Shown: positions 9,004 through 19,412, counted from the first letter of the stretch. The stretch is 64,000 nt of DNA from CAZKVU01 sp964556475 (GCA_964556475.1 CAZKVU010000006.1:1-64000); one strand, 5' to 3'. A program made the numbers and translations. Notes: generated by a model not told the origin, from the sequence alone.

Positions 9004-9813
9004 TTACTTTAAATCGTCTGCAAAAAGTTCATATATGCACGCAATTGCTGGCGCTGCAATAATGATCCAAAAGAAGAATTCCTCAAAAGCTATTTTGTAG
9101 TGGAATAAAGTAACATATCCAATAAGAACATCGGGATTAGTAAATTCCCAGTACTTTGCTCCAATTCCAACCCATTCTGATAATAAATTGTAATAGGTAA
9201 AATAAACAGCCATAAAGAAGAGCTTCGTGGCAATTTTAGGATGCGTTATAGAAATCACCAGCATTGGAATAAGTCCTAAAGTAACACCCATTATTGAATA
9301 GATATAGGGAATTTTAAGCAAGTCTGGTGCAAGCACATATAAAGCCAGGAATATGCCAAAAGAAACCACAATAATCTTTCTTAACGTGGACATCCTCTTT
9401 GGAAACTTGCTACTGACAAACCAATGTTTATCCAGGAAAGTTTCGTAAAACAACAAATATAAAATGACTAATAAGAGGTACCATAAAAATTCTTCTAGAA
9501 AGATATATCCAAATAACTTAATCTGAGGGAATATCGTAATTGTTTCAGGATTAATAAATGTCCATGTGTTAGTGACGACTGCAATGTACTCAAGGCAAAT
9601 ACCAAATGGAACAAAAAAAATAAGACTAAATATTAATATCTTTTTGAAACCTTTTGGATTAGCTATTACGAGAGCTGCTATTGGTACTACCTCCATCAGC
9701 ATCAGGTACAAAAAACCATTTGCGGGTAGATTGAGCAAAACCAATGCCGCAATTAAGGGGTAAATAACCAGAAACCAGATAAGTTTTTTGCTATTTTTAT
9801 GCCAGATGTTCAT
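9004..9813 (-). CDS. Lycopene-cyclase-domain-like membrane protein
   Basis: A 269-residue polytopic protein (about seven helices) with an internal duplication. Each half has a W-x-F/aromatic...NP stretch followed by an acidic EE pair in a helix (FLEEFLWYLLL near 104 and FEEFFFWII near 246). This is the pattern of the CrtYc/CrtYd-type lycopene cyclase domain, with both copies in one chain. No phytoene synthase or desaturase is present in the window, so the substrate is open; it may be another lipid or isoprenoid. Catalytic acidic residues appear retained. Confidence 0.6.
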   Translation of the reverse strand: MNIWHKNSKKLIWFLVIYPLIAALVLLNLPANGFLYLMLMEVVPIAALVIANPKGFKKILIFSLIFFVPFGICLEYIAVVTNTWTFINPETITIFPQIKLFGYIFLEEFLWYLLLVILYLLFYETFLDKHWFVSSKFPKRMSTLRKIIVVSFGIFLALYVLAPDLLKIPYIYSIMGVTLGLIPMLVISITHPKIATKLFFMAVYFTYYNLLSEWVGIGAKYWEFTNPDVLIGYVTLFHYKIAFEEFFFWIIIAAPAIACIYELFADDLK

Positions 9814-9837
9814 TATTTTTCAGATGTGATAATTTAC

Positions 9838-11832
9838 CTATTCTTCCCCATTATATTTATAAAGCTTTAGAACAGTTTTTGTATGAGCCGTATACTCCAC
9901 TTCTACTAAATCATTATGATCTAATGTATGCAAGATTGCCAAAAGACTTTGTGGATTTTGCATGTCATTAGGAACTCCATCAATGGAAAATGATTCTCCG
10001 CCAACATCAAATCCCTGATTTACTTCTCTCTTGTTTGAATAATCTTGAACTTCAGGCTTTAGATCTAAAGGGAAACTGATCGGACCTATGAGTTTTTTGA
10101 CTGGGCTTATTAAATCAGAATAATAGAAATCGGCAGGTTCCTTACTTTTTAACATTTGTATTTCTTCATCGGTAAGCGATCTTTCAAGTCGNNNNNNNNN
10201 NNNNNNNNNNNNNNNNNNNNNNNNNNNNNNNNNNNNNNNNNNNNNNNNNNNNNNNNNNNNNNNNNNNNNNNNNNNNNNNNNNNNNNNNNNNCTCATGGCA
10301 TGAACACGAGCGGGCCTGATTGGACTTGCTTCAACCTGAATTGTTTGATTATATGGAATAAAATTATCCTGAACTTTTCGACTCCGCATAATAAGGAAAT
10401 AAAGAATAGTTGTAAGGAAGAACATATTTATGCCATTCCAGAATAATGGAACGTAGAGCGATTGGGCATTGTAGCCAATAATTTGAGCAATGCCGTAAAT
10501 GTTCGCACATACTGTTAATGCTAAAAGCGACCCAAAGAACAGCAACGCGCGTCCATTATTTTTTATCGTCTTAATTTTTATTGATACAGAAAACTTTTTC
10601 TGAATTTTTATCACACCTTTTAATGCTTCTATTTGAGGAAGAATGTTGAAAATATCGAACTGTTCAGTATATGGAAAATGGAATGTCCACTGGGAAAACT
10701 GCATGGTTATGTAATATGAAAAAGCAACAAATAAAATATGAAGCGCAAAATATGTGCCGAGCGGGAATGTGTTTTGAGAATGTATAAAAAAGATTGTTAA
10801 TGCCGGCATTAGTATATACATAAGTTTATATATGCCCATCATATGCGCCAAGGTTGAATGGAAATAAGCAAGTCTTTGCTTGAATGATAATCCCTTAATA
10901 AGAAGAGGGGAGTCTTTTGAACGGAGCAATAAACCAAGTGAGCCCGCACCCCATCGCACTCTCTGTTTGTGATATTCTGCCATATCTTCTGGTGCTAAAC
11001 CAAAGGCTAATCTTTTTGGAATAAAGAGGGATTTCCACCCTTGTGCATGAATTCTGATTGATGTATGAATATCTTCTGTAGCAGTTTCAGTGGAAAACCC
11101 ACCAACGCTGTCGATTGCTGCTCTTCTAAAAAGTGCAGACGATCCGCAGAAAAATGCTGCATTAAATGAATTTTTTGCAGGCTGAATTGATTCATAAAAC
11201 ATTGTTTGCTCATTCCATGTTGGCCGAACATTGGTTCTGCGGTGCTGGATACTATCAAGGTTGTAAAATACCTGGGGTGTTTGTACAAAAGCCAACTTTT
11301 CATCATCAAAATAGCCAAGGGTATCATCAATAAAACTTGAAAGCGGCATATGATCACAATCAAAGAAAGCAATAAATTCTGCGTCAGTATGCTGCAGGCC
11401 AAAATTCATGTTTCCCGCCTTTGCATATTGGGTATTTCCTCTGGCAAAATATCGTGCACCAAGCTGTTCAACAAATATCTTTAATTCTTCTCTATTTCCA
11501 TCATCAAGCAGTAAGACATTTCGCACGCCTCTTACAGACAATGCTGCCCGTACAGTCGCTATAACTATTTCCTTTGGTTCGTTGTAGGTTGGAATAAGAA
11601 TATCAACGGACCGATTTCGCAATGGTAACTTTGACTCTGGTATATAGGTCTTTCTCGAAGTGTAGAGGAAAATAATACTATTGAGTATTAATATAAGATC
11701 AGCAACAAACATTATAGGAGCAATAACGACGTGCCATCCTAAAGTAAATCTAAATCGCCAGATTAGATAGTAGGTTACTACAACAATATAAATTACAAAT
11801 AGAATATCGTTTTTTTTGAAATCTTTCCCCAT
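9838..11832 (-). CDS. Cellulose-synthase-like glycosyltransferase (interrupted by gap)
   Basis: BcsA-like GT2 membrane enzyme. Two N-terminal helices, then D110-D111 in LLLDDGN, DCD at 158-160, TED at 252-254 and QRVRW at 290-294, the full processive-synthase motif set. Several C-terminal helices follow, then a C-terminal cytoplasmic region where a PilZ domain would sit in BcsA; too little is visible to call one. A 100-N gap (10192-10291) interrupts the C-terminal region. The last ~117 residues are in the same frame across it, but the true gap size is unknown. Confidence 0.85.
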   Translation of the reverse strand: MGKDFKKNDILFVIYIVVVTYYLIWRFRFTLGWHVVIAPIMFVADLILILNSIIFLYTSRKTYIPESKLPLRNRSVDILIPTYNEPKEIVIATVRAALSVRGVRNVLLLDDGNREELKIFVEQLGARYFARGNTQYAKAGNMNFGLQHTDAEFIAFFDCDHMPLSSFIDDTLGYFDDEKLAFVQTPQVFYNLDSIQHRRTNVRPTWNEQTMFYESIQPAKNSFNAAFFCGSSALFRRAAIDSVGGFSTETATEDIHTSIRIHAQGWKSLFIPKRLAFGLAPEDMAEYHKQRVRWGAGSLGLLLRSKDSPLLIKGLSFKQRLAYFHSTLAHMMGIYKLMYILMPALTIFFIHSQNTFPLGTYFALHILFVAFSYYITMQFSQWTFHFPYTEQFDIFNILPQIEALKGVIKIQKKFSVSIKIKTIKNNGRALLFFGSLLALTVCANIYGIAQIIGYNAQSLYVPLFWNGINMFFLTTILYFLIMRSRKVQDNFIPYNQTIQVEASPIRPARVHAMXXXXXXXXXXXXXXXXXXXXXXXXXXXXXXXXXXRLERSLTDEEIQMLKSKEPADFYYSDLISPVKKLIGPISFPLDLKPEVQDYSNKREVNQGFDVGGESFSIDGVPNDMQNPQSLLAILHTLDHNDLVEVEYTAHTKTVLKLYKYNGEE
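10192..10291. other. Assembly gap, 100 N
   Basis: Run of exactly 100 N inside the glycosyltransferase gene. The flanks are not duplicated, so some real sequence is probably missing. Confidence 0.99.
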
Positions 11833-11912
11833 AATAAAAGATTTACTCGGTATATACGAAGCAAGGCCATATGATACATACTCCAGGATAAGAAGTCAAG
11901 CTCGAAGCTGCT

Positions 11913-12425
11913 TTATTTGAGCGTTATTTGTTTTTCGATGGATTTCTCGATGCGTTGGGTATCGGTTGGCTGGATCATCATCTGAATGTCCGGATCATTT
12001 GAAACATCAATACCATTCTTCTTTAGGAGCATCACAAGAAGTGAAATTGTCTTTGTAACCTCTTCTTCGGCAATTGTGTTTATTTGAAGATCAATCTCTT
12101 CACGCAGATCTGCAATCCGAGCTGCTCTATTTTGTGAGATCAAAACAATGATTGCAAGAAAAATTGCTTCAAGTGACACGATTGTCGTGAGCAAACCATA
12201 CGGGAAGGGGTCGAATTGGGGAAGTCCCGGAATGAGACCCTGATTGATAATCAACCACGATATAAAAAAAACTGCATTAAATAAAAGAAACCACATTGTG
12301 CCGAACTGAGCGGTGAGTGTATCAGCTACCCTTTCAGAAATAGATTTCGATCTATTTGCTCGTGTCTCAAGAGTTTTAATAATCCTTCGGTTTGATGTTT
12401 TCACCTGCGGCATGTTATTTGTCAT
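11913..12425 (-). CDS. DUF1003 membrane protein
   Basis: 170 residues. A conserved core, FGTMWFLLFNAVFF...N....P.FDP.PY, then LLTTIVSLEAIFLAIIVL and SQNRAARIADLR, is diagnostic of DUF1003. Two transmembrane helices, then a soluble C-terminal helix region. Function unknown. The ATG at 12425 is only 2 nt from the gap at 12428, so upstream signals are lost. Confidence 0.88.
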   Translation of the reverse strand: MTNNMPQVKTSNRRIIKTLETRANRSKSISERVADTLTAQFGTMWFLLFNAVFFISWLIINQGLIPGLPQFDPFPYGLLTTIVSLEAIFLAIIVLISQNRAARIADLREEIDLQINTIAEEEVTKTISLLVMLLKKNGIDVSNDPDIQMMIQPTDTQRIEKSIEKQITLK

Positions 12426-12427
12426 AT

Positions 12428-12527
12428 NNNNNNNNNNNNNNNNNNNNNNNNNNNNNNNNNNNNNNNNNNNNNNNNNNNNNNNNNNNNNNNNNNNNNNNNN
12501 NNNNNNNNNNNNNNNNNNNNNNNNNNN
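12428..12527. other. Assembly gap, 100 N
   Basis: Exactly 100 N between the DUF1003 gene and the 3' end of the membrane glycosyltransferase. No flanking duplication, so the end of the upstream gene is missing. Confidence 0.99.
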
Positions 12528-13798
12528 ACATTCCCCACCCAATAGATAATCGGGTCGTTTTCAATGACAAGCATTGAATCGCCATCATTCCTCATTATCT
12601 GTACAGCCCTTCCAACAGTTTCGGAATACGAATAGTTCACATAGTTATCGTTTAATAGTTGCCTGCGGGCTTCAAACGGATTTGGAATCTCCAATATTAG
12701 CCAAATACCAACAAGGGCTAAAAGGAAAATATGTCCAAAAATATGTAATTTCCGTGATTTAAAATGCTGCAAATAAAAATATGCAAGCGACATAATAACT
12801 GCGATAAGTCCGCCAAACCATGGAACTAAGTGGAAACTGTCAAACCAATTCGCGTCTGCTCGTGAATTTGCAGTCCATAAAAGAAAGATAAGAAAAATCA
12901 CTTTAGAATAATGTGCTCTTTTTGAAACGAGATACATATAAATTATCAGGAAAAAAAGTGCAACACCCATTGCAATTTTAGGTGAACCTTCATATGGTGG
13001 TAACAATGTTGAAAAAGGGAACAATATGGTACTCATTACTGTTGCATTTCTTTCAAGAACCGGAACAAAATACTGAAAAACGTATGTGATGGTTTCACGA
13101 TAATAATCACGGAATGGAACAAGCATAAATAGCAAACCTGTTAAAATGGCACCAGGAATAATAAGCGCACCTATTTTCTCGCGGGATTTGTAAACCATAA
13201 ACAAAAGACTTATTCCTACAATTGCTACGAAAATCCACATTTGGAACAAAGAAAAAGTAATGATGAATAAACTGATTGATGCGATGACCAACTGAATAAC
13301 TGATGGTTTCTTTTTTTCCAACAGGTTCTGTGCGATCAAAAAAAGAAGAAACACTGTTGGATAAACAGCCAAATTTTCAGCAAGGAGTTTATTACCTTGG
13401 AAAAAATATTTACTCAATTCATAGACAAGCCCAAAAGCAAAGCCTCTATATCTGAAAAAATACACAAGAATTAAAGTCCAGATTGCGCCATAAACAAAAA
13501 TTCCCTCTCTTTGTCGGGCTATATAAAAATAGAGATTTTGGGGAGACGATATTTTCTCAACAAGACCGCTGTATAAATAGACAAGCGGCTGATGATTTAA
13601 TTGTAAATCTTTGTAGAGTGTTTCGCCTTGGAGCACGAAATGTCCACCGACCATATGACCCACTTCATCGCCAAAGCGTTGAGATTGGGACGTTGTATAA
13701 GCGAGAAATCCACCATAAACCAGAAGAATTAATGTGGCAGAAAGAAGAATAATTTCATTTCGATTTCGGTGAAAAAACTTCACCAAAGCAGTCTGCAT
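12528..13798 (-). CDS. Membrane glycosyltransferase, ArnT/PMT-like (3'-truncated by gap)
   Basis: 423 residues visible, with about ten transmembrane helices. After the first helix the extracytoplasmic loop contains FGDEVGHMVGG with the Asp/Glu pair expected at the catalytic position of GT-C enzymes, then LNHQPLVYLYSG. This matches the GT83/GT39-like (ArnT, PMT_2) lipid-linked sugar transferases common in this lineage. A soluble C-terminal segment begins but is cut by the N gap. TATACT 6 nt before the ATG. Donor and acceptor unknown. Confidence 0.7.
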
Positions 13799-13849
13799 GA
13801 TTTGAGTATACAGTAATTCATCTGAAGGTGCGAATTTAGTACGCTCGCC

Positions 13850-15676
13850 TTACGCCTCGCGATCTGCAACCCTGCGCGCTGATTGAGACAGATACTTTTT
13901 TCGCAGTCGAAGGTGATGTGGCGTTACCTCAAGCAACTCATCATCGCCTATAAAATCAAGATATTGCTCAAGACTAAATTCCGTTGGGGGTTCTAAACTT
14001 AGCTTAACACCTTCACCTGAAGAACGATTATTTGTCAATTTTTTAGCACGGCAAACATTAATTTCAATGTTTTTGTCGCTTGCACTCACTCCAACTATCA
14101 TGCCTTCATACACTTCCTCGCCTGGGCCATAGAACAGCGTCCCTCGGACCTGTGCATTGGCAAGACCGTGAGCAAGTGTCGGACCATTATGCGTTGAAAT
14201 CAATACACCATTACGAATGTTTTCCATTGTTGAACCGACTCTTTCATATCCAAGCAGATACGTACTCATAACAGCAGTACCTCGTGTATTCGTCAGGAGC
14301 ACACTTCTAATTCCAATAAGATTTCTACTAGAAATTTTATAAATCAATCGCATACTTGTATCATTCAGTTGGTGCATATTGATAAGCTGTGCCTTTCTTT
14401 TTCCAAACTCCTCAGATACTGAACCGATATATTCTTTATCAACGTCAACCGTCGCTTCCTCATATGGTTCGCACTTTTCACCTTCAATTGTTTTGTAAAT
14501 TACCTGTGGTTTGGAAACTTCCAGTTCAAATCCTTCACGTCGCATTGTTTCAATCAGCACCGCCAAATGTAATTCTCCACGTCCACTTACGATAAAATTA
14601 TTACCAGATTGATCGGGGTCTACTCGCAATCCAAGATTTGTTTCCAACTCTTTATCAAGACGCTCTTTAATTTGTCGTGATGTAACTTTATCACCTTCAC
14701 GGCCACCTAATGGGCTGGTATTTGGACCTATTCCTATTCGAATTGTCGGTTCTGCAACTTCAATCGAAGGTAACGCTTCAGGATTTGCCGGATCTGTTAC
14801 AGTTTGTCCGATTTGTAATTGTTGTATTCCAGCTAATGCAGCGATATCACCAGATTCAATTTTTTCAACTTCCTGTCGTGACAATCCAGTGCTCGTGTAT
14901 AACTTGGTAGCGGTAAATGTACCAACAACGCCATTTTTATCTACAAGCGATATTTTTTGTCCTTTACTTAATGTTCCTTGTGAAATTTTTCCTATGCCTA
15001 ATCTGCCGACATATGCATCATAATCAAGTGTTGATACGAGCATTTGCAATGGTTTTTCTTCGTTCAGATTACTATTAGGAATTTCATCCATAATAACCTC
15101 GAAAAGGGGAGTTAAATCACCCGGGACTGTGCTATCGTAATGAGGTGGCATCTCTCTGAATGCTTTTCCATCACGACCAACACCATACAGCGTTGTAAAA
15201 TTAAGCGACTCTTCATCTTCAACAAGCGTCAAAAACAAATTTTCTACTTCCCGCTGAACTTCAACAACACGTGCATCCTTTTTATCGATTTTGTTAATGA
15301 AAAGGATGATTTTTAATTTAGACTGAAGTGCTTTTTGCAGAACAAAACGAGTTTGTGGAAGTGGGCCTTCTGCTGCATCAACAAGAAGCAATGCACCGCT
15401 TGCCATATTGAGAATCCGCTCAACTTCGCTACCAAAATCCGCATGTCCTGGTGTATCAATAATATTGATCTTGCTATTGTTGTATACGACTCCTGTGTTT
15501 TTAGCCAGAATAGTAATTCCTTTTTCACGTTCAAGCTCATTAGAATCCATGAGCAAAACTTGTCCCATTTCGCGCTGATTATCCCGGAATACATGCGATT
15601 GTTTTAAAATAGCATCCACCAGCGTGGTTTTTCCGTGGTCAACATGAGCAATAATAGCAATGTTTCGAATATCCAT
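13850..15676 (-). CDS. typA: Ribosome-associated GTPase TypA/BipA
   Basis: 608 residues, full length. G1 AHVDHGKT at 10-17, EREKGITI (switch I), DTPGHADFG (G3), NKIDKKDA (G4), then EF-G-like domains II, III and V and the TypA-specific C-terminal domain with the SRNLIGIRS and RGTAVMS segments. TypA binds the 70S ribosome at the EF-G site and supports ribosome assembly and stress growth. A TATACT box ends 9 nt upstream of the ATG. Confidence 0.97.
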   Translation of the reverse strand: MDIRNIAIIAHVDHGKTTLVDAILKQSHVFRDNQREMGQVLLMDSNELEREKGITILAKNTGVVYNNSKINIIDTPGHADFGSEVERILNMASGALLLVDAAEGPLPQTRFVLQKALQSKLKIILFINKIDKKDARVVEVQREVENLFLTLVEDEESLNFTTLYGVGRDGKAFREMPPHYDSTVPGDLTPLFEVIMDEIPNSNLNEEKPLQMLVSTLDYDAYVGRLGIGKISQGTLSKGQKISLVDKNGVVGTFTATKLYTSTGLSRQEVEKIESGDIAALAGIQQLQIGQTVTDPANPEALPSIEVAEPTIRIGIGPNTSPLGGREGDKVTSRQIKERLDKELETNLGLRVDPDQSGNNFIVSGRGELHLAVLIETMRREGFELEVSKPQVIYKTIEGEKCEPYEEATVDVDKEYIGSVSEEFGKRKAQLINMHQLNDTSMRLIYKISSRNLIGIRSVLLTNTRGTAVMSTYLLGYERVGSTMENIRNGVLISTHNGPTLAHGLANAQVRGTLFYGPGEEVYEGMIVGVSASDKNIEINVCRAKKLTNNRSSGEGVKLSLEPPTEFSLEQYLDFIGDDELLEVTPHHLRLRKKYLSQSARRVADREA

Positions 15677-15721
15677 AAGGTTTATAGTATATCAGAATAT
15701 ATCAATAAGTTATAGGCTTAA

Positions 15722-16399
15722 TTAAAGTAACACTCTGTGTTGAGGATTAATCAATGCCTCAGCAAAACTTTCTCTAGTAGCTCTAAAGAGCACTGTTTCC
15801 GGATCATTACTTGGATCAAAATCTCCCCATTGATATTGTCCCCATGTGCTCCAATGTGGGTCAACATTCCTTGCGAGGCTGAAACCAAGTCCATCAAGCA
15901 TGATATATGCTGGGATTGGGTCAGTTCGATCATCAGCATCGATTACCCAAGCGTACGCTACATTAATATCTGGGTCATCAAACCCTCTTTCAAGCAAGTG
16001 AGCTGCCATCGATTTTCCTGTGCCACGATGTCTGTTGTCTTTCTGTACGATAACTCCGCCTAAATATATGGATTCGTCTTTATCAGGAGGCAAATATGAA
16101 ATCAAGCGACCTGGGATAATCCTTCCAGATCCAATTATTCTTCTTTCTGCTGTTGCAACGCATGATGTGGCACCTTCAGCGAAGTAATATTCTCTTAAAA
16201 AGTCAGACCAACGCTTTTTATCATTACCAAGCTCAGCAAAAGGAAAGTCCATGTGATCACGGACCTCTTGATCAGGATTTGCAAACCACGGAACAATTGA
16301 TCGAATATCAGATTCAACCATTGGCCTGCATACCCTTGCAGGAGGCCTTAATACTTCATCTGGTGGGGGAAGGGTACCATCTTTTAAACCTGTTACCAT
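15722..16399 (-). CDS. GNAT-family N-acetyltransferase
   Basis: 225 residues. The core has YLGGVIVQKDNRHRGTGKSM, which contains the acetyl-CoA pyrophosphate-binding R-x-x-G-x-G/A motif of GNAT enzymes, followed by the expected helix. The substrate is unknown. The minus-strand start has TATAAT ending 5 nt upstream, directly beyond a terminator-like hairpin. Confidence 0.75.
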   Translation of the reverse strand: MVTGLKDGTLPPPDEVLRPPARVCRPMVESDIRSIVPWFANPDQEVRDHMDFPFAELGNDKKRWSDFLREYYFAEGATSCVATAERRIIGSGRIIPGRLISYLPPDKDESIYLGGVIVQKDNRHRGTGKSMAAHLLERGFDDPDINVAYAWVIDADDRTDPIPAYIMLDGLGFSLARNVDPHWSTWGQYQWGDFDPSNDPETVLFRATRESFAEALINPQHRVLL

Positions 16400-16412
16400 C
16401 CTATATTATATC

Positions 16413-16443
16413 AAAAACGGCCAAAAATAATAGTGTTCTGGCC
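16413..16443 (-). terminator. Probable intrinsic terminator of the LytR_C gene
   Basis: Read on the minus strand, GGCCA...TGGCC (stem arms 16439-16443 and 16419-16423) is followed by a short T run (16413-16417). It lies between the LytR_C gene and the -10 box of the GNAT gene. The stem is only 5 bp, so this is moderately supported. Confidence 0.45.
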
Positions 16444-16552
16444 TAATAACAATACAATACTTTATTTATAAGGAAGGTACTTGACAAAAAATGGACTATT
16501 TATCGGTATAAAGTAGACGAGAGAAGTATTGAAACCCGATTTCTTGCGAAAT

Positions 16553-17122
16553 TTACGCTGACTTTGTCGGTGTTGGAGAAGGACTCGGAGATGGAGTTGG
16601 CGTTGTGCTTGTTTCAGTTCCTGTGGGTTTTGTTGTTGGTTGAGTTTCTGTTGTTTTCTTAGGTGTTGGCTCTACTTTTCCATCTGATCCGACAATCACA
16701 ATAACATCGGCCTCATTATCATCTTCCAACGCATCACCTATGATAACTTTGTAATCGCTTGGGATTTCGTCCTTAATCTGGTTGATAAATTCCTCGGGTA
16801 CTGAACTTTTGGCTCGAATCTCTGTCTTTACATGATCGTATGAATCTGCATTTGTCGTGTCTGATATGGTATACCCTGCATCTTCTAATATTGTCTTCAT
16901 CGTGCCTGCTGCACCTACTTTTCCGCTTCCATTTTGGATCAAAATAGGAAAATCTGTCTTTTCAGCTCCTTTTGTTGGTTCAGCAGTTGGCTCAGGAGCA
17001 GATGTAATAAACGTTTCTGAAACTTTTTCTGGTTCTTTATTTTTTCGAGTAAGCAAAAAACCCACAACTGCAAGAGCGATAATTATGAGGATGACAAATG
17101 CTATAAGAAGATTTTTTTTCAT
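16553..17122 (-). CDS. LytR C-terminal-domain protein, membrane anchored
   Basis: About 189 residues. One N-terminal helix (about 4-24), a Pro/Glu/Thr linker, then a LytR_C domain (DFPILIQNGSG...GAAGTMKTILEDAGY...DVIVIVG), and a long Thr/Pro/Ser-rich tail at the end. LytR_C domains occur at the end of LytR-CpsA-Psr proteins and alone in many bacteria, and are thought to act at the cell envelope. In-frame ATGs at 17122 and 17134 are both possible. Confidence 0.75.
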   Translation of the reverse strand: MKKNLLIAFVILIIIALAVVGFLLTRKNKEPEKVSETFITSAPEPTAEPTKGAEKTDFPILIQNGSGKVGAAGTMKTILEDAGYTISDTTNADSYDHVKTEIRAKSSVPEEFINQIKDEIPSDYKVIIGDALEDDNEADVIVIVGSDGKVEPTPKKTTETQPTTKPTGTETSTTPTPSPSPSPTPTKSA

Positions 17123-17228
17123 ACCTATTTGCATGACTATTATTGCCCATAATAACCTAAATAGCAACTAGGTATATATATAACATACTACTAATAAATG
17201 TTTAATATTTACCGTTTATAATACATAC

Positions 17229-18080
17229 ATGGACGAAACCGACAAATCGACAAACCTTTTTTATGAACAAGTAATCCCACTCGTGCTAACTGTTGTTATT
17301 TTTTTTGTATTAGGACTCATACTTAATTTTTTCATCCATTTTCTCAATCGATTTACCGGTGTAGATATTGCGCTACACATTCGAGCCACCGATATTTTAG
17401 TTGGATTGACTATTTATTTGAAAACGTCAGTTGATTTCGCCATTTATATTGGGAATCTCATGAAGCAATTTCCAGGCTGGAAAAGCAGAATCGCAATTGA
17501 GGTCGGCACAGCGGTTGGTAATGCTTTGGGAACACTTATTGTTCTTGCAATCTGGAATTTCTTCAGGGAAGTGGACATAATACTGGGGCTTATGATTTTT
17601 ATCGCTTCGCTTGTGTTGTTGCGCCTTGCCGAAGATGGATTTGAACATGCGTTCGGATCAAGTCGAATTAAAGGATTACTCTATGAAATATCTCAATTAA
17701 CATATATGGGTATCCGCGCCATTAACAGCCTGACTGCTCCATTCATAAACCGAGTCATACCGAATATATCAATAAAAGACAATACCATTGAAAAGACATC
17801 AAAGGCACTTTTCGCTTTTTCTTTTAGTGTGCCTTTTATCTTAGGTTTGGATGATTTTGCCGGGTACGTTCCGTTATTTAATGTTGTTAATGTTTTTGGA
17901 TTCGCACTCGGAGTTTTTGCGGGACACATGATTCTTAATGCTCTGCTATTTATGTCACCGGTCAAGACAATCAAAATGGTCAGCAATCCATATATATCAT
18001 TAATCGGAGGATACGTTTTCATTATCTTAGCACTCATCGGCTTCAAAGAAATTATTCACTTATTAAGTGCACATTTTTAG
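17229..18080 (+). CDS. Conserved multi-helix membrane protein, unknown function
   Basis: 283 residues with six to seven hydrophobic segments (around 15-37, 55-72, 98-113, 118-135, 197-215, 222-242, 255-275). Charged segments E-x-F-E-H-A and R-x-K lie in the central loop. I do not recognise the family. TATAAT at 17217-17222 ends 6 nt before the ATG, so the message is probably leaderless. Confidence 0.65.
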   Translation: MDETDKSTNLFYEQVIPLVLTVVIFFVLGLILNFFIHFLNRFTGVDIALHIRATDILVGLTIYLKTSVDFAIYIGNLMKQFPGWKSRIAIEVGTAVGNALGTLIVLAIWNFFREVDIILGLMIFIASLVLLRLAEDGFEHAFGSSRIKGLLYEISQLTYMGIRAINSLTAPFINRVIPNISIKDNTIEKTSKALFAFSFSVPFILGLDDFAGYVPLFNVVNVFGFALGVFAGHMILNALLFMSPVKTIKMVSNPYISLIGGYVFIILALIGFKEIIHLLSAHF

Positions 18081-18092
18081 CTCATTTCTCAC

Positions 18093-18120
18093 TTGACAAC
18101 TGCTTTTTTTAGATTATTAT
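18093..18120 (+). promoter_or_regulatory. Sigma-70-type promoter of the ATP-grasp cluster
   Basis: TTGACA at 18093-18098 and TATTAT at 18115-18120 with a 16-nt spacer, immediately upstream of the gene at 18144. It leaves a short 5' leader of about 17 nt. Confidence 0.6.
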
Positions 18121-18143
18121 TAAAAACGTGTTCTTAATTTTTC

Positions 18144-19312
18144 ATGAAAAAAGAAAAAGAGCCTCCGGGTGCGGAAAACAATAATCTTCACGGCAAAACA
18201 TTGCTACTCATAAACACTGGCTACTCCAAAAAAAAATTCATACTTCAAAGGCTCAAAAAACTCGGTGTTAAAATCATCATGCTCCATTATGAAAAAAACT
18301 GGGCAGATACACTTGTTGATCACTGGATAATTTCAGATTTAGTTGATCATAAAAGTGCAATCCAAGCGGTTGAACAATTTACCAAGGATAATAAGAACGT
18401 TCATATCGATGGAGCGCTAACCTTCTGGGAAGATAGTATCACGCTCACATCAAAAATAGTAGACGCCTTTGGGTTTATTGGAATCTCACACACTATCGTA
18501 AGTAAGGTTCATAACAAATTTAACTTTAGAAATTATTGCCAATCACAAGGAATCCCAACGCCGCGATCAATGTTTATCAAGAAAAAAACCGATCTCAATC
18601 AAGTTCATGATCTCACATTCCCTCTTGTCATGAAACCAGTATACGGCGCGTCTAGTTCATTCGTTGTAAAAGTGGAGAATAAGGATGAACTCATCCCGAC
18701 ATATGAGTACTTGATAAAAAATATGCCATCGCATCCGGATACATTGGAATGGGACAGTCTCGATGTATTTATAGAGGAATATATAGACGGTGAGGAAGTT
18801 GATATAGATATGATTATCCAAAATGGTAAGATCAAATTCTGGTCAATATCAGATAATTATAAGACACAAGAGCCTTTTTTTATTGAAACCGGATGGAATA
18901 TTCCATCATCTCTACCTTCCGTTTCTCAGGAAAAACTGGTGAGTATGGCTGAAGAAACTCTTGAAAAATTAGGCATTCAAAATGGGATTATTCATTTTGA
19001 AGCAAAAATATACGAAGATATGGCAGTTCCTATTGAGGTTAATATGCGTATGGGTGGTGATGAAGTGTATTCGTTTGTAAAAGGAGCCTGGGGAGTCGAT
19101 TTAATTGAAAATGCAGCAAAGATTGCATGTGGCATCTTCATATCTAAGATTAATAAACCAGCTAAACCAAAAAAATATCTCACAAGCCATGACTTCCTTT
19201 CTCCTCACTCAGGAATTCTTGTCCGGCTTGATATTGACGAAAAAATGCTTAAAAAAAACTCTGTCGAAGAATTTCATTTCTATAAAAAACTTGGAGATCC
19301 TGTACTTGTGCC
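18144..19312 (+). CDS. ATP-grasp ligase, carnosine-synthase/biotin-carboxylase-like (3' end in gap)
   Basis: 389 residues visible. A Rossmann-like pre-ATP-grasp domain (TLLLINTGYSKKKFILQRL) is followed by the ATP-grasp lobes: FPLVMKPVYGASSSFV (nucleotide-binding Lys and Gly/Ser-rich loop), VFIEEYIDGEEVDIDM and the Mg-binding FEAKI..........IEVNMRMGGD. Such enzymes join a carboxylate to an amine through an acyl phosphate, as in dipeptide and peptide-natural-product synthesis. The C-terminal lid is starting when the gap cuts in. The next ATP-grasp segment lacks its own N-terminal domain, so I treat them as two genes or a fused pair separated by more than 100 nt of missing sequence. Confidence 0.8.
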
Positions 19313-19412
19313 NNNNNNNNNNNNNNNNNNNNNNNNNNNNNNNNNNNNNNNNNNNNNNNNNNNNNNNNNNNNNNNNNNNNNNNNNNNNNNNNNNNNNNNN
19401 NNNNNNNNNNNN
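19313..19412. other. Assembly gap, 100 N
   Basis: Exactly 100 N with no flanking duplication. The end of ATP-grasp domain 1 (about 60 residues) and the start of ATP-grasp domain 2 (about 60-70 residues) are both absent, so the real gap is probably a few hundred bases. Confidence 0.95.

Noticed and set aside
16481..16512. Plus-strand promoter (TTGACA, TATAAA) opposite the LytR_C gene, as an antisense RNA
   Set aside because: The spacer is 20 nt and no plus-strand gene or terminator follows; too weak to call.
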